Assembly (NCBI GenBank): GCA_016705365.1
Contig: JADIYI010000002.1
Location: 434,001-498,000 of the forward strand
Length of the DNA stretch: 64,000 nt
Source of the DNA: Gammaproteobacteria bacterium
GTDB lineage: Bacteria; Pseudomonadota; Gammaproteobacteria; Pseudomonadales; UBA5518
Direction: 5' to 3'
Every line of letters starts with the position of its first letter. The stretch's first letter is position 1. The notes beneath the pieces are model-generated. The model saw nothing but the letters and a program-made list of their open reading frames with translations. It was not told the origin of the DNA and did not search any database. This document shows positions 1 to 8,353 of this stretch, in pieces. The position numbers were made by a program, and so were the translations under genes.

Positions 1-651
1 CGCGACCGCTTCCGCGAGGCGCTCGATCTCGCGGGGAGTTTCGGAATGAAGGTCACGCAGCTGCATTTTCATTTCGGCTCCGGCTACCTGACGCCGCAGT
101 TGCCGCAACTCGAGGAGGCACTGGAGCACGCCGGCTGGTTTCTCGACCAATGCCCCGACATCGACACGCTCGATATCGGCGGCGGCATGGGGGTGCCGGT
201 AACCGCGGATCGCGCACCGCTCGATCTCGTTGCCTGGGCGGCGCTGATCGCGCGCTTTGCCACGGCGCGCGGCGTCGCCATTCACCTCGAGCCCGGCGAC
301 TACCTGGTAAAGGACGCCGGAGCACTGGTCGCGCAGGTGAATAGCGTCGAGGAAAAAGGTGGTACGACCTTTGTGGGCGTCAATGCGGGTTTCAGCCTGC
401 AGAATCTTGCCGCTTACTACCAGACACCATTCGTGGTGGCGCCGCTAGGCCTCACCGGCACGAACGCCGTCGAGACCGTCACGGTCGCCGGTCATATCAA
501 CGAGGCGATCGACCTGCTGGCCGAGGATGTGAGCTTGCCGCCGCTCCGGGAAGGCGATTACCTCGCCTTTCTCAATGCCGGCGGCTATGGCGCCTCGAGC
601 AGTTCAAATCATTGCATGCGCGGTGCGCACAGCGAGTACCTTGTTGGCTGA
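1..651 (+). CDS. Diaminopimelate-decarboxylase-like PLP enzyme, 3' part
   Basis: The reading frame is open from the first base, so the start lies outside the window. The visible part is the C-terminal two thirds of a fold-type III PLP decarboxylase (Orn/DAP/Arg group 2). It shows a HFHFGSG barrel motif, the glycine-rich phosphate-binding DIGGG, EPGDYLV (the EPGR region of DAP decarboxylases) and a C-terminal NAGGYGASSSSNH matching the NAGAYG..SS.Y region. Family members decarboxylate meso-diaminopimelate or a basic amino acid. The oddity is that the usual Cys-Glu-Ser-(Gly/Ser)-Asp motif is replaced by GHINEAIDLL, so the substrate may not be meso-DAP. The neighbours give no pathway clue. Confidence 0.8.
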   Translation, partial: RDRFREALDLAGSFGMKVTQLHFHFGSGYLTPQLPQLEEALEHAGWFLDQCPDIDTLDIGGGMGVPVTADRAPLDLVAWAALIARFATARGVAIHLEPGDYLVKDAGALVAQVNSVEEKGGTTFVGVNAGFSLQNLAAYYQTPFVVAPLGLTGTNAVETVTVAGHINEAIDLLAEDVSLPPLREGDYLAFLNAGGYGASSSSNHCMRGAHSEYLVG

Positions 652-665
652 ATCCCGCTCGCGGA

Positions 666-962
666 TCAACCGTCGGCGCAGCTGACTTTACGTCGCTCCA
701 GTTCGGCCGCAATCACGCCAAGCCGCAACTTGACCTGCTCGAGGTTGGTGTAGCCACCGTTGCGACTGATATCGGTATAGGACTCGGTCAGCGAGCGCAT
801 ATCGCTGCACAGGCTGCGATCCGACTGCCTGGCCGCCTGCTCCGGCGTCAACGGGCTGACCGTGGCGCAGGCGCCCAGCAGCAACGCCAAGGACAAGCCC
901 GGCAGCAGCGCGATTGCGCAACCACTTCTCGCTGTCGGCGCAGACGGATTCGCGACACGCAT
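666..962 (-). CDS. Small hypothetical lipoprotein
   Basis: 98 aa. The N-terminus has basic residues, a hydrophobic stretch and a lipobox ending LLLGAC with the acylated Cys at residue 32, so it is probably an outer-membrane or periplasmic lipoprotein. The mature part is about 66 aa, polar and probably helical, with two further Cys. The ATG at 962 was chosen over upstream in-frame starts because the signal peptide begins there and CAGGTAAC precedes it. It is convergent with the decarboxylase and divergent from the acyltransferase. No family was recognised. Confidence 0.7.
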   Translation of the reverse strand: MRVANPSAPTARSGCAIALLPGLSLALLLGACATVSPLTPEQAARQSDRSLCSDMRSLTESYTDISRNGGYTNLEQVKLRLGVIAAELERRKVSCADG

Positions 963-1056
963 TGTTACCTGAGCCTCGATTTTCCGGGATAATGGCCCGA
1001 ACATCAGACCAACGGGGGTGCAGAATACTCCCATCGGGAAGACTTGGGGTCGACCA

Positions 1057-1965
1057 ATGCTGCGTTTTTTGCCCGCTCCGCTGCGCGGAACGATCGCCAC
1101 GGCGCTGCTGGTGTGCAATACCCTTGTGCTGTGCTGGCCGTTGTTCATCGGCGCGTTGTTCAAGTTCGCACTGCCGTTTGCCGCCGCCAGGCGCCGGATC
1201 AACCGCCTGATGCACTGGAGCGCCGAGGCGTGGATCGCGCTCAACAAGTGGTGGATGGACGCCGTCGGGCGGACCCGCTGGGACGTGCAGGGACTGCAGT
1301 CGATCCACCTCGATCATTCCTATCTGGTCACCAGCAATCACCAGAGCTGGGTCGATATACTGGTGCTGCAGTACCAGCTCAATCGCCGGGCACCGTTCCT
1401 GAAATTCTTTCTCAAGCACCAGTTGATCTGGGTCCCGGTGATCGGGCTGTGCTGGTGGGCGCTGGAATTCCCGTTCATGAAGCGCTTCAGCAGCGAGTAC
1501 CTGCAACGTCACCCCGAGAAACGCGGCCAGGACATGCTGACCACCCGCAAGGCCTGCGAGCGCTACCGGAACCACGCGGTTTCGGTATTCAACTTTCTCG
1601 AGGGTACGCGCAACACCGCCTCCAAGCATGCCGCACAGAACTCGCCGTTTCGCTATCTGCTGCGCCCGAGGGCCGGAGGTATCGCTTTCGTTCTCGACGC
1701 CATGGGCGAGCAGATGGCCTCCATGCTGAACGTCACGATTCACTATCCTGACGGCATCCCGACTTTCTGGGAGCTGTTGTGCGGCAGGATCCCGCGCATC
1801 GTGGTGCGCTTCGAGCAGATCGCGATCCCCGCGCAATTCATCGGCCGCAGCTACGACCAGGACGAGGACTACCGCCTCGGCTTCCAGCAATGGGTCAACA
1901 GGCTATGGCAGGACAAGGATTCACTGCTCCGCGAGCTGCACACGGCGTATCCTCCCGCCCGCTGA
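1057..1965 (+). CDS. YihG-like 1-acylglycerol-3-phosphate acyltransferase family protein
   Basis: 302 aa from the ATG at 1057; an in-frame upstream start at 1018 would add 13 residues. It is a PlsC-type membrane acyltransferase resembling E. coli YihG along its length. One or two N-terminal transmembrane segments (about 11-42) are followed by the HX4D catalytic motif NHQSWVD (His95, Asp100), the conserved FLKHQLIWVP block, and the acceptor-binding FLEGTR (Glu182-Arg185). The expected role is acyl transfer from acyl-ACP or acyl-CoA to a lysophospholipid at the inner membrane; YihG-type enzymes have been linked to placing particular acyl chains at the sn-2 position. It appears monocistronic. 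Confidence 0.88.
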   Translation: MLRFLPAPLRGTIATALLVCNTLVLCWPLFIGALFKFALPFAAARRRINRLMHWSAEAWIALNKWWMDAVGRTRWDVQGLQSIHLDHSYLVTSNHQSWVDILVLQYQLNRRAPFLKFFLKHQLIWVPVIGLCWWALEFPFMKRFSSEYLQRHPEKRGQDMLTTRKACERYRNHAVSVFNFLEGTRNTASKHAAQNSPFRYLLRPRAGGIAFVLDAMGEQMASMLNVTIHYPDGIPTFWELLCGRIPRIVVRFEQIAIPAQFIGRSYDQDEDYRLGFQQWVNRLWQDKDSLLRELHTAYPPAR

Positions 1966-2024
1966 AACGAACCCCCGCGACACAGATTCCCGCGGTATTC
2001 CCCAACGGCGTGCCCGCCCGGCGC

Positions 2025-3068
2025 TCAATTGCGGTTGCGCCGGTTTCTGCGCGGCGCCGCGCCCGAGGCACTGCCGCCACCGAGACTGAGATCGCCCCCA
2101 TACTGCGCGCGCGCGCCGCTCGAAATCGCGCCGAGTTCGGCAACGATCTCCTCGAGTGACGCAGCGCAGGAATCGGGATGTTCGTCCAGCGCGACTTTCA
2201 TCGCGCGCAGATGCAATGGCGTGGTGCCACAGCAGCCGCCAATGATCCGCGCACCTGCCGCATAGGCGTGTCGCGCATAGGCCGCCATCAACTGCGGAGT
2301 ACCGTCATAGGCGATCGCGCCGCCACTCCAGTACGGAATGCCGCAATTACCCTTGGCCACCAGCAGCGGCGGAGCGCAATCGGCACGTGCCATGTTGATG
2401 ACGCTGAGCACCGTTTCCGCCGGGCCGACCCCGCAGTTCGAGCCGCAAGCAAGCGGCGGGGACGCCAGGGATGCCGCAAACCGCGCGACATCGGCCGGGC
2501 ACAAACCCATCATCGTGCGCCCGTTGCTGTCGAAGCTCAGGGTGCATACGACCGGTTTTCCGGTTGCGCCGGCACCCTCGACCGCGGCCTGCATTTCCTC
2601 GCGCGAGGATATCGTCTCGACCCAGAGAATGTCCGCCCCGCCACGCACCAGGGCTTCGGCCTGTTCACGAAAGGCGTCGTGCGCCTCCTCGATCGACAGC
2701 GCCCCCAGCGGCCGGTAGATCTCGCCGCTCGGCCCCATCGAACCGGCGACGATGACCGCGGGGTCGACGCGATCGGCCTCGGCACGCGCGATGCGGGTCG
2801 CGGCCTCGTTGAGTTCCGCCACCCGGTGCGCATTGCGGTGCAGCGCGAGGCGAAAGCGATTGGCGCCAAAACTGTTGCTGAGAATGATGTCGGCACCGGC
2901 CTCGATGAAACTGCGGTGATTGGCCGCCACACGCTCCGGGTGCTCGACGTTCCACAGCTCCGGCGGCTCGCCGGTCTGCAGACCCATCGCAAAGAAATTG
3001 GTGCCGGTCGCGCCATCGGCCAGCAGGTAGGGCCGTTTGCCAAGGCGTTGCCGCAGGATATCGCTCAT
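2025..3068 (-). CDS. Homocysteine S-methyltransferase (BHMT / MetH N-domain type)
   Basis: 347 aa, a single homocysteine-methyltransferase TIM barrel. The zinc-binding cysteines of the family are present: Cys212 in GSNCG and Cys279-Cys280 in GGCCGTTP, together with the N-terminal DGATGT. The family transfers a methyl group from betaine, dimethylsulfonioacetate, S-methylmethionine or methylcobalamin to homocysteine, giving methionine. The cobalamin-binding and activation domains of MetH are absent, so a free methyl donor such as betaine is the simplest reading. The last ~25 residues are Gly/Ser/Arg/Asn-rich and probably disordered. It lies downstream of the TgpA operon after a 72-base gap and may be cotranscribed. 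Confidence 0.85.
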   Translation of the reverse strand: MSDILRQRLGKRPYLLADGATGTNFFAMGLQTGEPPELWNVEHPERVAANHRSFIEAGADIILSNSFGANRFRLALHRNAHRVAELNEAATRIARAEADRVDPAVIVAGSMGPSGEIYRPLGALSIEEAHDAFREQAEALVRGGADILWVETISSREEMQAAVEGAGATGKPVVCTLSFDSNGRTMMGLCPADVARFAASLASPPLACGSNCGVGPAETVLSVINMARADCAPPLLVAKGNCGIPYWSGGAIAYDGTPQLMAAYARHAYAAGARIIGGCCGTTPLHLRAMKVALDEHPDSCAASLEEIVAELGAISSGARAQYGGDLSLGGGSASGAAPRRNRRNRN

Positions 3069-3140
3069 CGGGATTCGCTCCTCTCGTCAAATAACCAATG
3101 TACCACCCGCTTGCCACGCCACGGCGGCCAGCGGCTGCGC

Positions 3141-5177
3141 TCAGGACCCGTCGCGCATACCGGCCGCAACCCGAGCCCGCAACCCGCGCACCCGCCCCTG
3201 CAAGCGGCGCAGGATAGCGGCGCGTCGCGCGCCCGGGCATGGGGCGTAACCGAGCGCGACGAAATCCGCGGTGATGGCCTGAAATCGCGGCCCGATCTCC
3301 GGGCGCAAGCCTGCCACACGCTGTCCGTAATCGCACGGCCCCTCGCCTCGATTGCGCGCGATTCCCAGCGCCGCGAGCGTGGCACACGCCAGCAGGTACG
3401 CACGCGCGGCCGGATCGTGATGGGGTGCTTTACGCCAACCGAGCAGACTCAGCGTCACCAGCAGCAGCACGCTGCCACCGGCAGCAAGCAAGGCGCTCGC
3501 CAACCGTACCGGGCTGATTTCACCGAGCAAACGCTCGAGCAGCGCCATCTGCCGCTCGGTATCGTACTGCAACACCAGCCGCGCCCAGTGGTAGGTCACC
3601 AGATCCCAACGCATGCGGATCCAGCCAAGCAGCGGGATGCTGCGGTAACGCTGCATGGCGAGCGGAGAATCGGCGAGAAATTCCGCACCCAGTACTTCGC
3701 CGAGACTCGACTCGATCCGCTCGGGTGCAACCGCCGCGGTCGGATCGAACCGTACCCAGCCGCGTTCCGCGATCCACGCCTCGGCCCAGGCATGGGCATC
3801 GAACTGGTGCACCAGCAGGTAATCCTCGAAGGGATTGCGCTCTCCGCCCTGGTAACCGGTCACCACGCGCGCGGGGATTCCGGCGGCGCGCAGCAACACC
3901 ACGAACGCGCTGGCAAAATGCTCGCAGAAGCCCCGCCGCTCGCCAAACAGGAACTCATCGACCGTATCGCGCCCGAGCAGGGGCGGATTCAACGTGTAGA
4001 TGAATGCCTCTGCGTTGAACCACTCGAGCAAGCGCTCGATGTAGGCGCTGTCGGAGGGTTCTTCCGCGCGCCAGGCGCGCGCCATCGCCAGCGCGCGCGG
4101 GTTGAAACCCTGGGGCAACTGCAATTCCGTCTGCCGCCGCAAAACGCCGAGCTCCGGCTCGAGCCTTGCCCCGAGATCGGCGTGTACCCGGTAACCCAGA
4201 CGCTGGCTGACCGGCGTCCTGGTCATCAGCCGATAATCGCTGCCCATGCGCAGCGATTCGCCGAAACTCAGGGGATAACCGACCGCGTAGGCCCACTGCC
4301 GGTTGCTGGGTTCGAGAATCACTGCGTAGCCGGTTTCGATTCCGCTCGGCACGAACCCGGCGCTGCTCAGCGCCACGTTGCGCGCACCCAGCGCGGCCAG
4401 TTCCAGTTCGTAGCGTGCCCGCGCACCGAGACGCCACTCCCGCCCATCGAATTCCGAAAACACCAGCCCGCGCCAGTACAGTTCCCGCTGTGCCGGAACC
4501 GGGCCACTGAAAGTGACGCGAAACGCCAGTTCGCTGGATGCGCTGAGGCGGGCCACATCGCCCGGCGACATGGTATCGCCCGGGCCGGTTTTTGCGGCCG
4601 CGGCATTCTGCGGGAGTGACCACAGCGGCGCCAGGCGCGGGAAGACCACGAACAGGATCAGCATCAGCGGCAGTGCCTGCGCGAGCATCGTCGCGGCCAG
4701 CGCCAGCGGCGACGGAAATCCCGGCTGCGGTTCGGCCTGGTGCCGCGCCACCAGCGCGGCCGTCGTGATCACGATCGCCACCAGCGCGTACAGCGCATGC
4801 TGGATTTCCTGTTCGAACAACAGCTGGCTCGCGGCAAGGAAGTAAGCCACGAAGCACACCACCATCACATCGCGCGTGGAGCGCAGCTCCATGCTCTTCA
4901 GGCCGCCGGCGATGATCAGCAGCGCGACCGCCGGCTCGAGTCCGTTCAGCGTGCGCCAATGCAGCCCCACCGCGGTGAATGCCATCAGCACCAGCAGGAA
5001 TCTCACCAGTCGCGATGGAAACGACCAACGCCCCTGGTAGACGCGATAACGCCAGCCGAGCGCGATCCCCACCGCCAGCAATATCCACACCGGCAGTCGC
5101 GGGGCATGCGGCATGATCGCCACCACGAGCGCCCCCAGCACCCACAGCAGGGCGCGGCGCGGCAGCTGCACACTCAT
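3141..5177 (-). CDS. Transglutaminase-like membrane protein, TgpA family
   Basis: 678 aa from an ATG that overlaps the DUF58 stop codon (ATGA). The N-terminal ~190 residues carry six or so hydrophobic segments. A periplasmic part with a transglutaminase core follows: Cys in RRGFCEHFASAF, His in DAHAWAEAW, Asp in VRFDPTAA. One more transmembrane segment and a cytoplasmic DUF4129-like tail end the protein. The topology is that of Pseudomonas TgpA, an essential inner-membrane periplasmic transglutaminase-like protein whose substrate is unknown. It is the last gene of the MoxR-DUF58-TgpA operon. The longer open frame upstream is only overlap with DUF58. Confidence 0.9.
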   Translation of the reverse strand: MSVQLPRRALLWVLGALVVAIMPHAPRLPVWILLAVGIALGWRYRVYQGRWSFPSRLVRFLLVLMAFTAVGLHWRTLNGLEPAVALLIIAGGLKSMELRSTRDVMVVCFVAYFLAASQLLFEQEIQHALYALVAIVITTAALVARHQAEPQPGFPSPLALAATMLAQALPLMLILFVVFPRLAPLWSLPQNAAAAKTGPGDTMSPGDVARLSASSELAFRVTFSGPVPAQRELYWRGLVFSEFDGREWRLGARARYELELAALGARNVALSSAGFVPSGIETGYAVILEPSNRQWAYAVGYPLSFGESLRMGSDYRLMTRTPVSQRLGYRVHADLGARLEPELGVLRRQTELQLPQGFNPRALAMARAWRAEEPSDSAYIERLLEWFNAEAFIYTLNPPLLGRDTVDEFLFGERRGFCEHFASAFVVLLRAAGIPARVVTGYQGGERNPFEDYLLVHQFDAHAWAEAWIAERGWVRFDPTAAVAPERIESSLGEVLGAEFLADSPLAMQRYRSIPLLGWIRMRWDLVTYHWARLVLQYDTERQMALLERLLGEISPVRLASALLAAGGSVLLLVTLSLLGWRKAPHHDPAARAYLLACATLAALGIARNRGEGPCDYGQRVAGLRPEIGPRFQAITADFVALGYAPCPGARRAAILRRLQGRVRGLRARVAAGMRDGS

Positions 5178-6160
5178 GCCGGAGCGATGCCGTGGAGTGC
5201 GAGCGCCGCGAGGGCGCGATCGCGATGCGCCTCGCCGCTGGCGGGTTCCAGTCGCAGCCCCGGCAGCAGCAGGCCGAATTCGGCTTTCAGCCGATGCAAC
5301 TCCAGCACCCAGCGGCACAGGAGCGACAATCGCTCCTCGACACCAGCGCAGCCTTCGGTCTGTTCCCAGGTGAGCCAGCGGCGGCGATCCGCGAATGCCA
5401 GGTACTCCCGGGTCTGCAGGCGCTGCCCCTTGGCCAGCGTTTTCCACGCCACCCGACGCAGCGGATCGCCGGGGCGATAGTCACGGAAGCCGCTGAAATC
5501 CTCGGCGCCGGGATCGGGCGTCGCGTAACCGTCGTCGCCGTGACCGCTGTCGAGCGGCAACGGGCCCACGGCCGCCGGACGCGGATACACCAGGCACGCC
5601 ACGTCCAGGTCCACCCAGGACCAGACCCGCACCAGTCCGAGTGGATAGTAGCTGCGCACCCGCATTCTCCCCGGCCGCAGCCAGCCACGGCGCCGCGCCT
5701 CGAGAAACACCGTCTGCAGATCCTCCGTCGCCGGCGCAATGCGTGCATGTACCGGCGCCGCTCCGGAGCACAGGATCTCGATCGCGTCATGGCAACGTCT
5801 GGTGCTGGCGCGCAGGGTCAATGCGAACGCCGCCCGCTCGCCGGCAAAAACCGCCGGCGCCGCGCCGGCGCCCAACTGCAGTCCGGCAAAATTCGCATAG
5901 CTGTGCAGGATCGTCACGATGAACATGCCACCGAGCAGAAAGCACAGCGCGAGCACCAGGTTGTTCTCGTAATTGATCCCCGCGATCAGCAGCGCAAGCA
6001 ACAGCAACAGGAACGCAAACCCGCCACCCGAAGGCATGATGAACACGTTCTTCTGGCTCAGAGTGAGCTCGCGTGCCGGCGGAATACGCCGCATCACCCA
6101 CGCAAACCAGCGCTCGCGCCAGGCCTCGCGCAAACGCTGCCCCTGGGCGCGCGCGCTCAT
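5174..6160 (-). CDS. DUF58 domain protein
   Basis: 328 aa. Two hydrophobic segments lie near residues 43-90, after a basic amphipathic N-terminus. The C-terminal DUF58 signature is clear: FRDYRPGDPLRRVAWKTLAK, in the von-Willebrand-A-like domain typical of proteins partnered with MoxR ATPases. Its start overlaps the moxR stop by one base and its stop overlaps the tgpA start by four, so the three are translationally coupled. The presumed role is an adaptor or client between the MoxR ATPase and the membrane transglutaminase; this is inferred from conserved gene order rather than a known reaction. Confidence 0.88.
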   Translation of the reverse strand: MSARAQGQRLREAWRERWFAWVMRRIPPARELTLSQKNVFIMPSGGGFAFLLLLLALLIAGINYENNLVLALCFLLGGMFIVTILHSYANFAGLQLGAGAAPAVFAGERAAFALTLRASTRRCHDAIEILCSGAAPVHARIAPATEDLQTVFLEARRRGWLRPGRMRVRSYYPLGLVRVWSWVDLDVACLVYPRPAAVGPLPLDSGHGDDGYATPDPGAEDFSGFRDYRPGDPLRRVAWKTLAKGQRLQTREYLAFADRRRWLTWEQTEGCAGVEERLSLLCRWVLELHRLKAEFGLLLPGLRLEPASGEAHRDRALAALALHGIAPA

Positions 6161-7077
6161 CAGCCGAATATATCCACCTGGGTCAGGAGCCGCTCCGCGA
6201 GCGCGCGCCCGTCACCGGAGAACTCGCTGGCGCCGCGCAACCGGTGCGCGACCACCGCCGGCAATACGGCCTGAACGTCCTCCGGCACCACATGGCTGCG
6301 CCCCTCCATGTAAGCCCAGGTACGCGCACTGGCGAGCAGTGCCAGCGCCCCGCGCGGCGACAGGCCGTGGGCAAACTCCGGCGCGCTGCGCGTGTATCCG
6401 GTGAGTCGCTGCACATAATCGAGCAGCATGTCGGCGGTCGCGACGCTCTGCGCATCGCGCTGGATGCGCCGCAGGTCCTCGCGCCCGAGACTTGGCTCGA
6501 GCGCCTCCGCACCCGGCACCCGCCCCTGCCCGGTCAGCATCGCCCGCTCGGCGTTGCGGTCCGGGTAACCGATGTCGATACGCATCAGAAATCGGTCGAG
6601 TTGTGACTCCGGCAGGGCAAAGGTGCCCGCCTGGGTGACCGGGTTCTGGGTCGCGATCACGAAAAACTCCTCCGGCAACTCGCGGGTCTGCCCCTCCACC
6701 GTCACCTGGTGCTCGGCCATTGCCTCGAGCAATGCACTCTGGGTCTTGGGCGTGGTGCGGTTGATTTCGTCGGCCAGCAGCACCTCGGTGAATATCGGCC
6801 CCGGATGAAAGCTGAAGGCATTCGCGCGCTGATCGAATACCGAGACGCAGAGAATATCGCCGGGCAGCATGTCGCTGGTGAACTGCACCCGGGTGAATTC
6901 GAGCCCCAGCGCGCGCGCCAGCGCATGCGACAGCGTGGTCTTGCCCATGCCCGGAAGATCCTCGATCAGCAGGTGTCCGCGCGAGAACAGGGCACACAGC
7001 GCGAGGCGGATCTGGCGGTCCTTGCCGAGCAGCACCCTGCCGATATCACGAACCGTCTTCTCGATTATTTCCTGCAC
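6160..7077 (-). CDS. MoxR family AAA+ ATPase
   Basis: 305 aa, GTG start preceded by GGAAG. Walker A is LPGMGKTT (about residues 41-48) and Walker B LLADEINR (Asp103, Glu104), with the sensor region ATQNPVTQAG and the C-terminal MoxR lid (SPRGALALLASARTWA). MoxR ATPases are chaperone-like and usually sit next to DUF58/VWA genes, as here. There is no VWA, BatA or BatB gene in this operon, which limits it to the short MoxR-DUF58-TgpA form. The start is 49 bases from the metZ stop, so read-through from the biosynthetic supercluster is possible. Confidence 0.92.
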   Translation of the reverse strand: MQEIIEKTVRDIGRVLLGKDRQIRLALCALFSRGHLLIEDLPGMGKTTLSHALARALGLEFTRVQFTSDMLPGDILCVSVFDQRANAFSFHPGPIFTEVLLADEINRTTPKTQSALLEAMAEHQVTVEGQTRELPEEFFVIATQNPVTQAGTFALPESQLDRFLMRIDIGYPDRNAERAMLTGQGRVPGAEALEPSLGREDLRRIQRDAQSVATADMLLDYVQRLTGYTRSAPEFAHGLSPRGALALLASARTWAYMEGRSHVVPEDVQAVLPAVVAHRLRGASEFSGDGRALAERLLTQVDIFG

Positions 7078-7126
7078 TGCGCTTCCCCGCGATTGGCCCG
7101 CGCCGCCGCGCGCTGTTCAACGCACC

Positions 7127-8329
7127 CTACGCGATTGCCGCCAGGCCGCGCGCAAGATCGTCCCTGAGATCATCGACGTCCTCGAGACCGACCGCCACCC
7201 GGATGAGATCCGCGCCGATACCCTGCGCCTGGCGTTCGGCCTCGCTGAGCCGCCCGTGCGTGGTGCTCGCCGGATGCACGATGGTGGTCTTGGCATCGCC
7301 GAGATTCGCGGTGATCGACATCAGGCGTGTGGCATCGATGAAGCGCCACGCCGCCGCCTGACCGCCGGCCACCGTAAACGACATCACCCCGCCGAAGCCG
7401 CGCTGCTGACGGCATGCCAGTGCGTGTTGCGGGTGACTCTCCAGGCCACAGTGGTTGACCTGACCCACACCCGGTTGCGCCTCGAGCCAGCGGGCGAGTG
7501 CGAGGGAACCGTGGCTGTGCGCTTCCATGCGGATGCGCAGCGTCTCGAGCCCCTTCAGGAACACCCAGGCATTGAACGGACTGAGACAGGGACCGCCCGA
7601 GCGCATGAAGGCGACCGCCTGTTCCATGAGTTCGCGCCGCCCGCACAACGCTCCGCCGAGACAGCGTCCCTGCCCGTCGATGTACTTGGTCGCCGAATGC
7701 ACCACCACGTCGGCGCCAAGCGCCAGCGGTTGCTGCAGGGCCGGTGTCAGAAAACAATTGTCGACCACCAGCAGCGCATTCGCCGCGTGCGCGATCTCCG
7801 CGACACGGGCGATATCGACGATCTCGATCAGCGGGTTCGAGGGTGTTTCGAGAAACAGCAGGCGCGTGTCAGGACGGATCGCTGCGCGCCACTGCGCGTA
7901 GTCCGCCGGCGCGACATAGCTGATATCCACGCCGAAGCGCGCAATGAAGCGATTGAACAGCACCGTGGTGGACCCGAATACCCCGCGCGAGCACACGATA
8001 TGATCGCCCGCCGCGAGCCAGCTCATGCAGGCAGCGAGTATGGCGGCCATGCCGGAGGCTGTTGCCACCGCCTGTTCCGCACCTTCCATCGCCGCGAGCC
8101 GCTCCTCGAAGGTGCGCACCGTCGGGTTGGTGTAACGCGAATAGACGTTGCCTGCCTCGCTGCCGGAAAAACGCGCCGCGGCCGCGGCCGCGGACTCGAA
8201 CACGTAACTCGAGGTGAGGAACAGCGGCTCGGCGTGTTCGCCCTCCGCGGTGCGCACCTGTCCCGCGCGCACTGCCAGCGTATCGGGGCGCGCGCTCGCC
8301 AGCACCTCGCGTCGTTCGTTGTCGCTCAT
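7127..8329 (-). CDS. metZ: O-succinylhomoserine sulfhydrylase
   Basis: 400 aa, a Cys/Met-metabolism PLP enzyme (fold type I). The PLP lysine lies in HSATKYIDGQGR near residue 210, with YSRYTNPT and SGMAA upstream in the usual order. MetZ condenses O-succinylhomoserine with sulfide to give homocysteine. The family also contains cystathionine gamma-synthases and O-acetylhomoserine sulfhydrylases, but the GQGRCLGG after the lysine and the position directly after purF are typical of Pseudomonas MetZ. It begins 24 bases after purF and is probably cotranscribed. Confidence 0.92.
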   Translation of the reverse strand: MSDNERREVLASARPDTLAVRAGQVRTAEGEHAEPLFLTSSYVFESAAAAAARFSGSEAGNVYSRYTNPTVRTFEERLAAMEGAEQAVATASGMAAILAACMSWLAAGDHIVCSRGVFGSTTVLFNRFIARFGVDISYVAPADYAQWRAAIRPDTRLLFLETPSNPLIEIVDIARVAEIAHAANALLVVDNCFLTPALQQPLALGADVVVHSATKYIDGQGRCLGGALCGRRELMEQAVAFMRSGGPCLSPFNAWVFLKGLETLRIRMEAHSHGSLALARWLEAQPGVGQVNHCGLESHPQHALACRQQRGFGGVMSFTVAGGQAAAWRFIDATRLMSITANLGDAKTTIVHPASTTHGRLSEAERQAQGIGADLIRVAVGLEDVDDLRDDLARGLAAIA

Positions 8330-8353
8330 CGCGTCCGGTTCCTTGCGCGTCGC

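Noticed and set aside
1966..2024. CCGCG...CGCGG hairpin between two convergent genes
   Set aside because: Only five base pairs and no T-run, so it is not supported as a terminator.
2178..4619. An 813-codon plus-strand open frame
   Set aside because: Opposite to the methyltransferase and TgpA genes, composition of a shadow frame, no motif.
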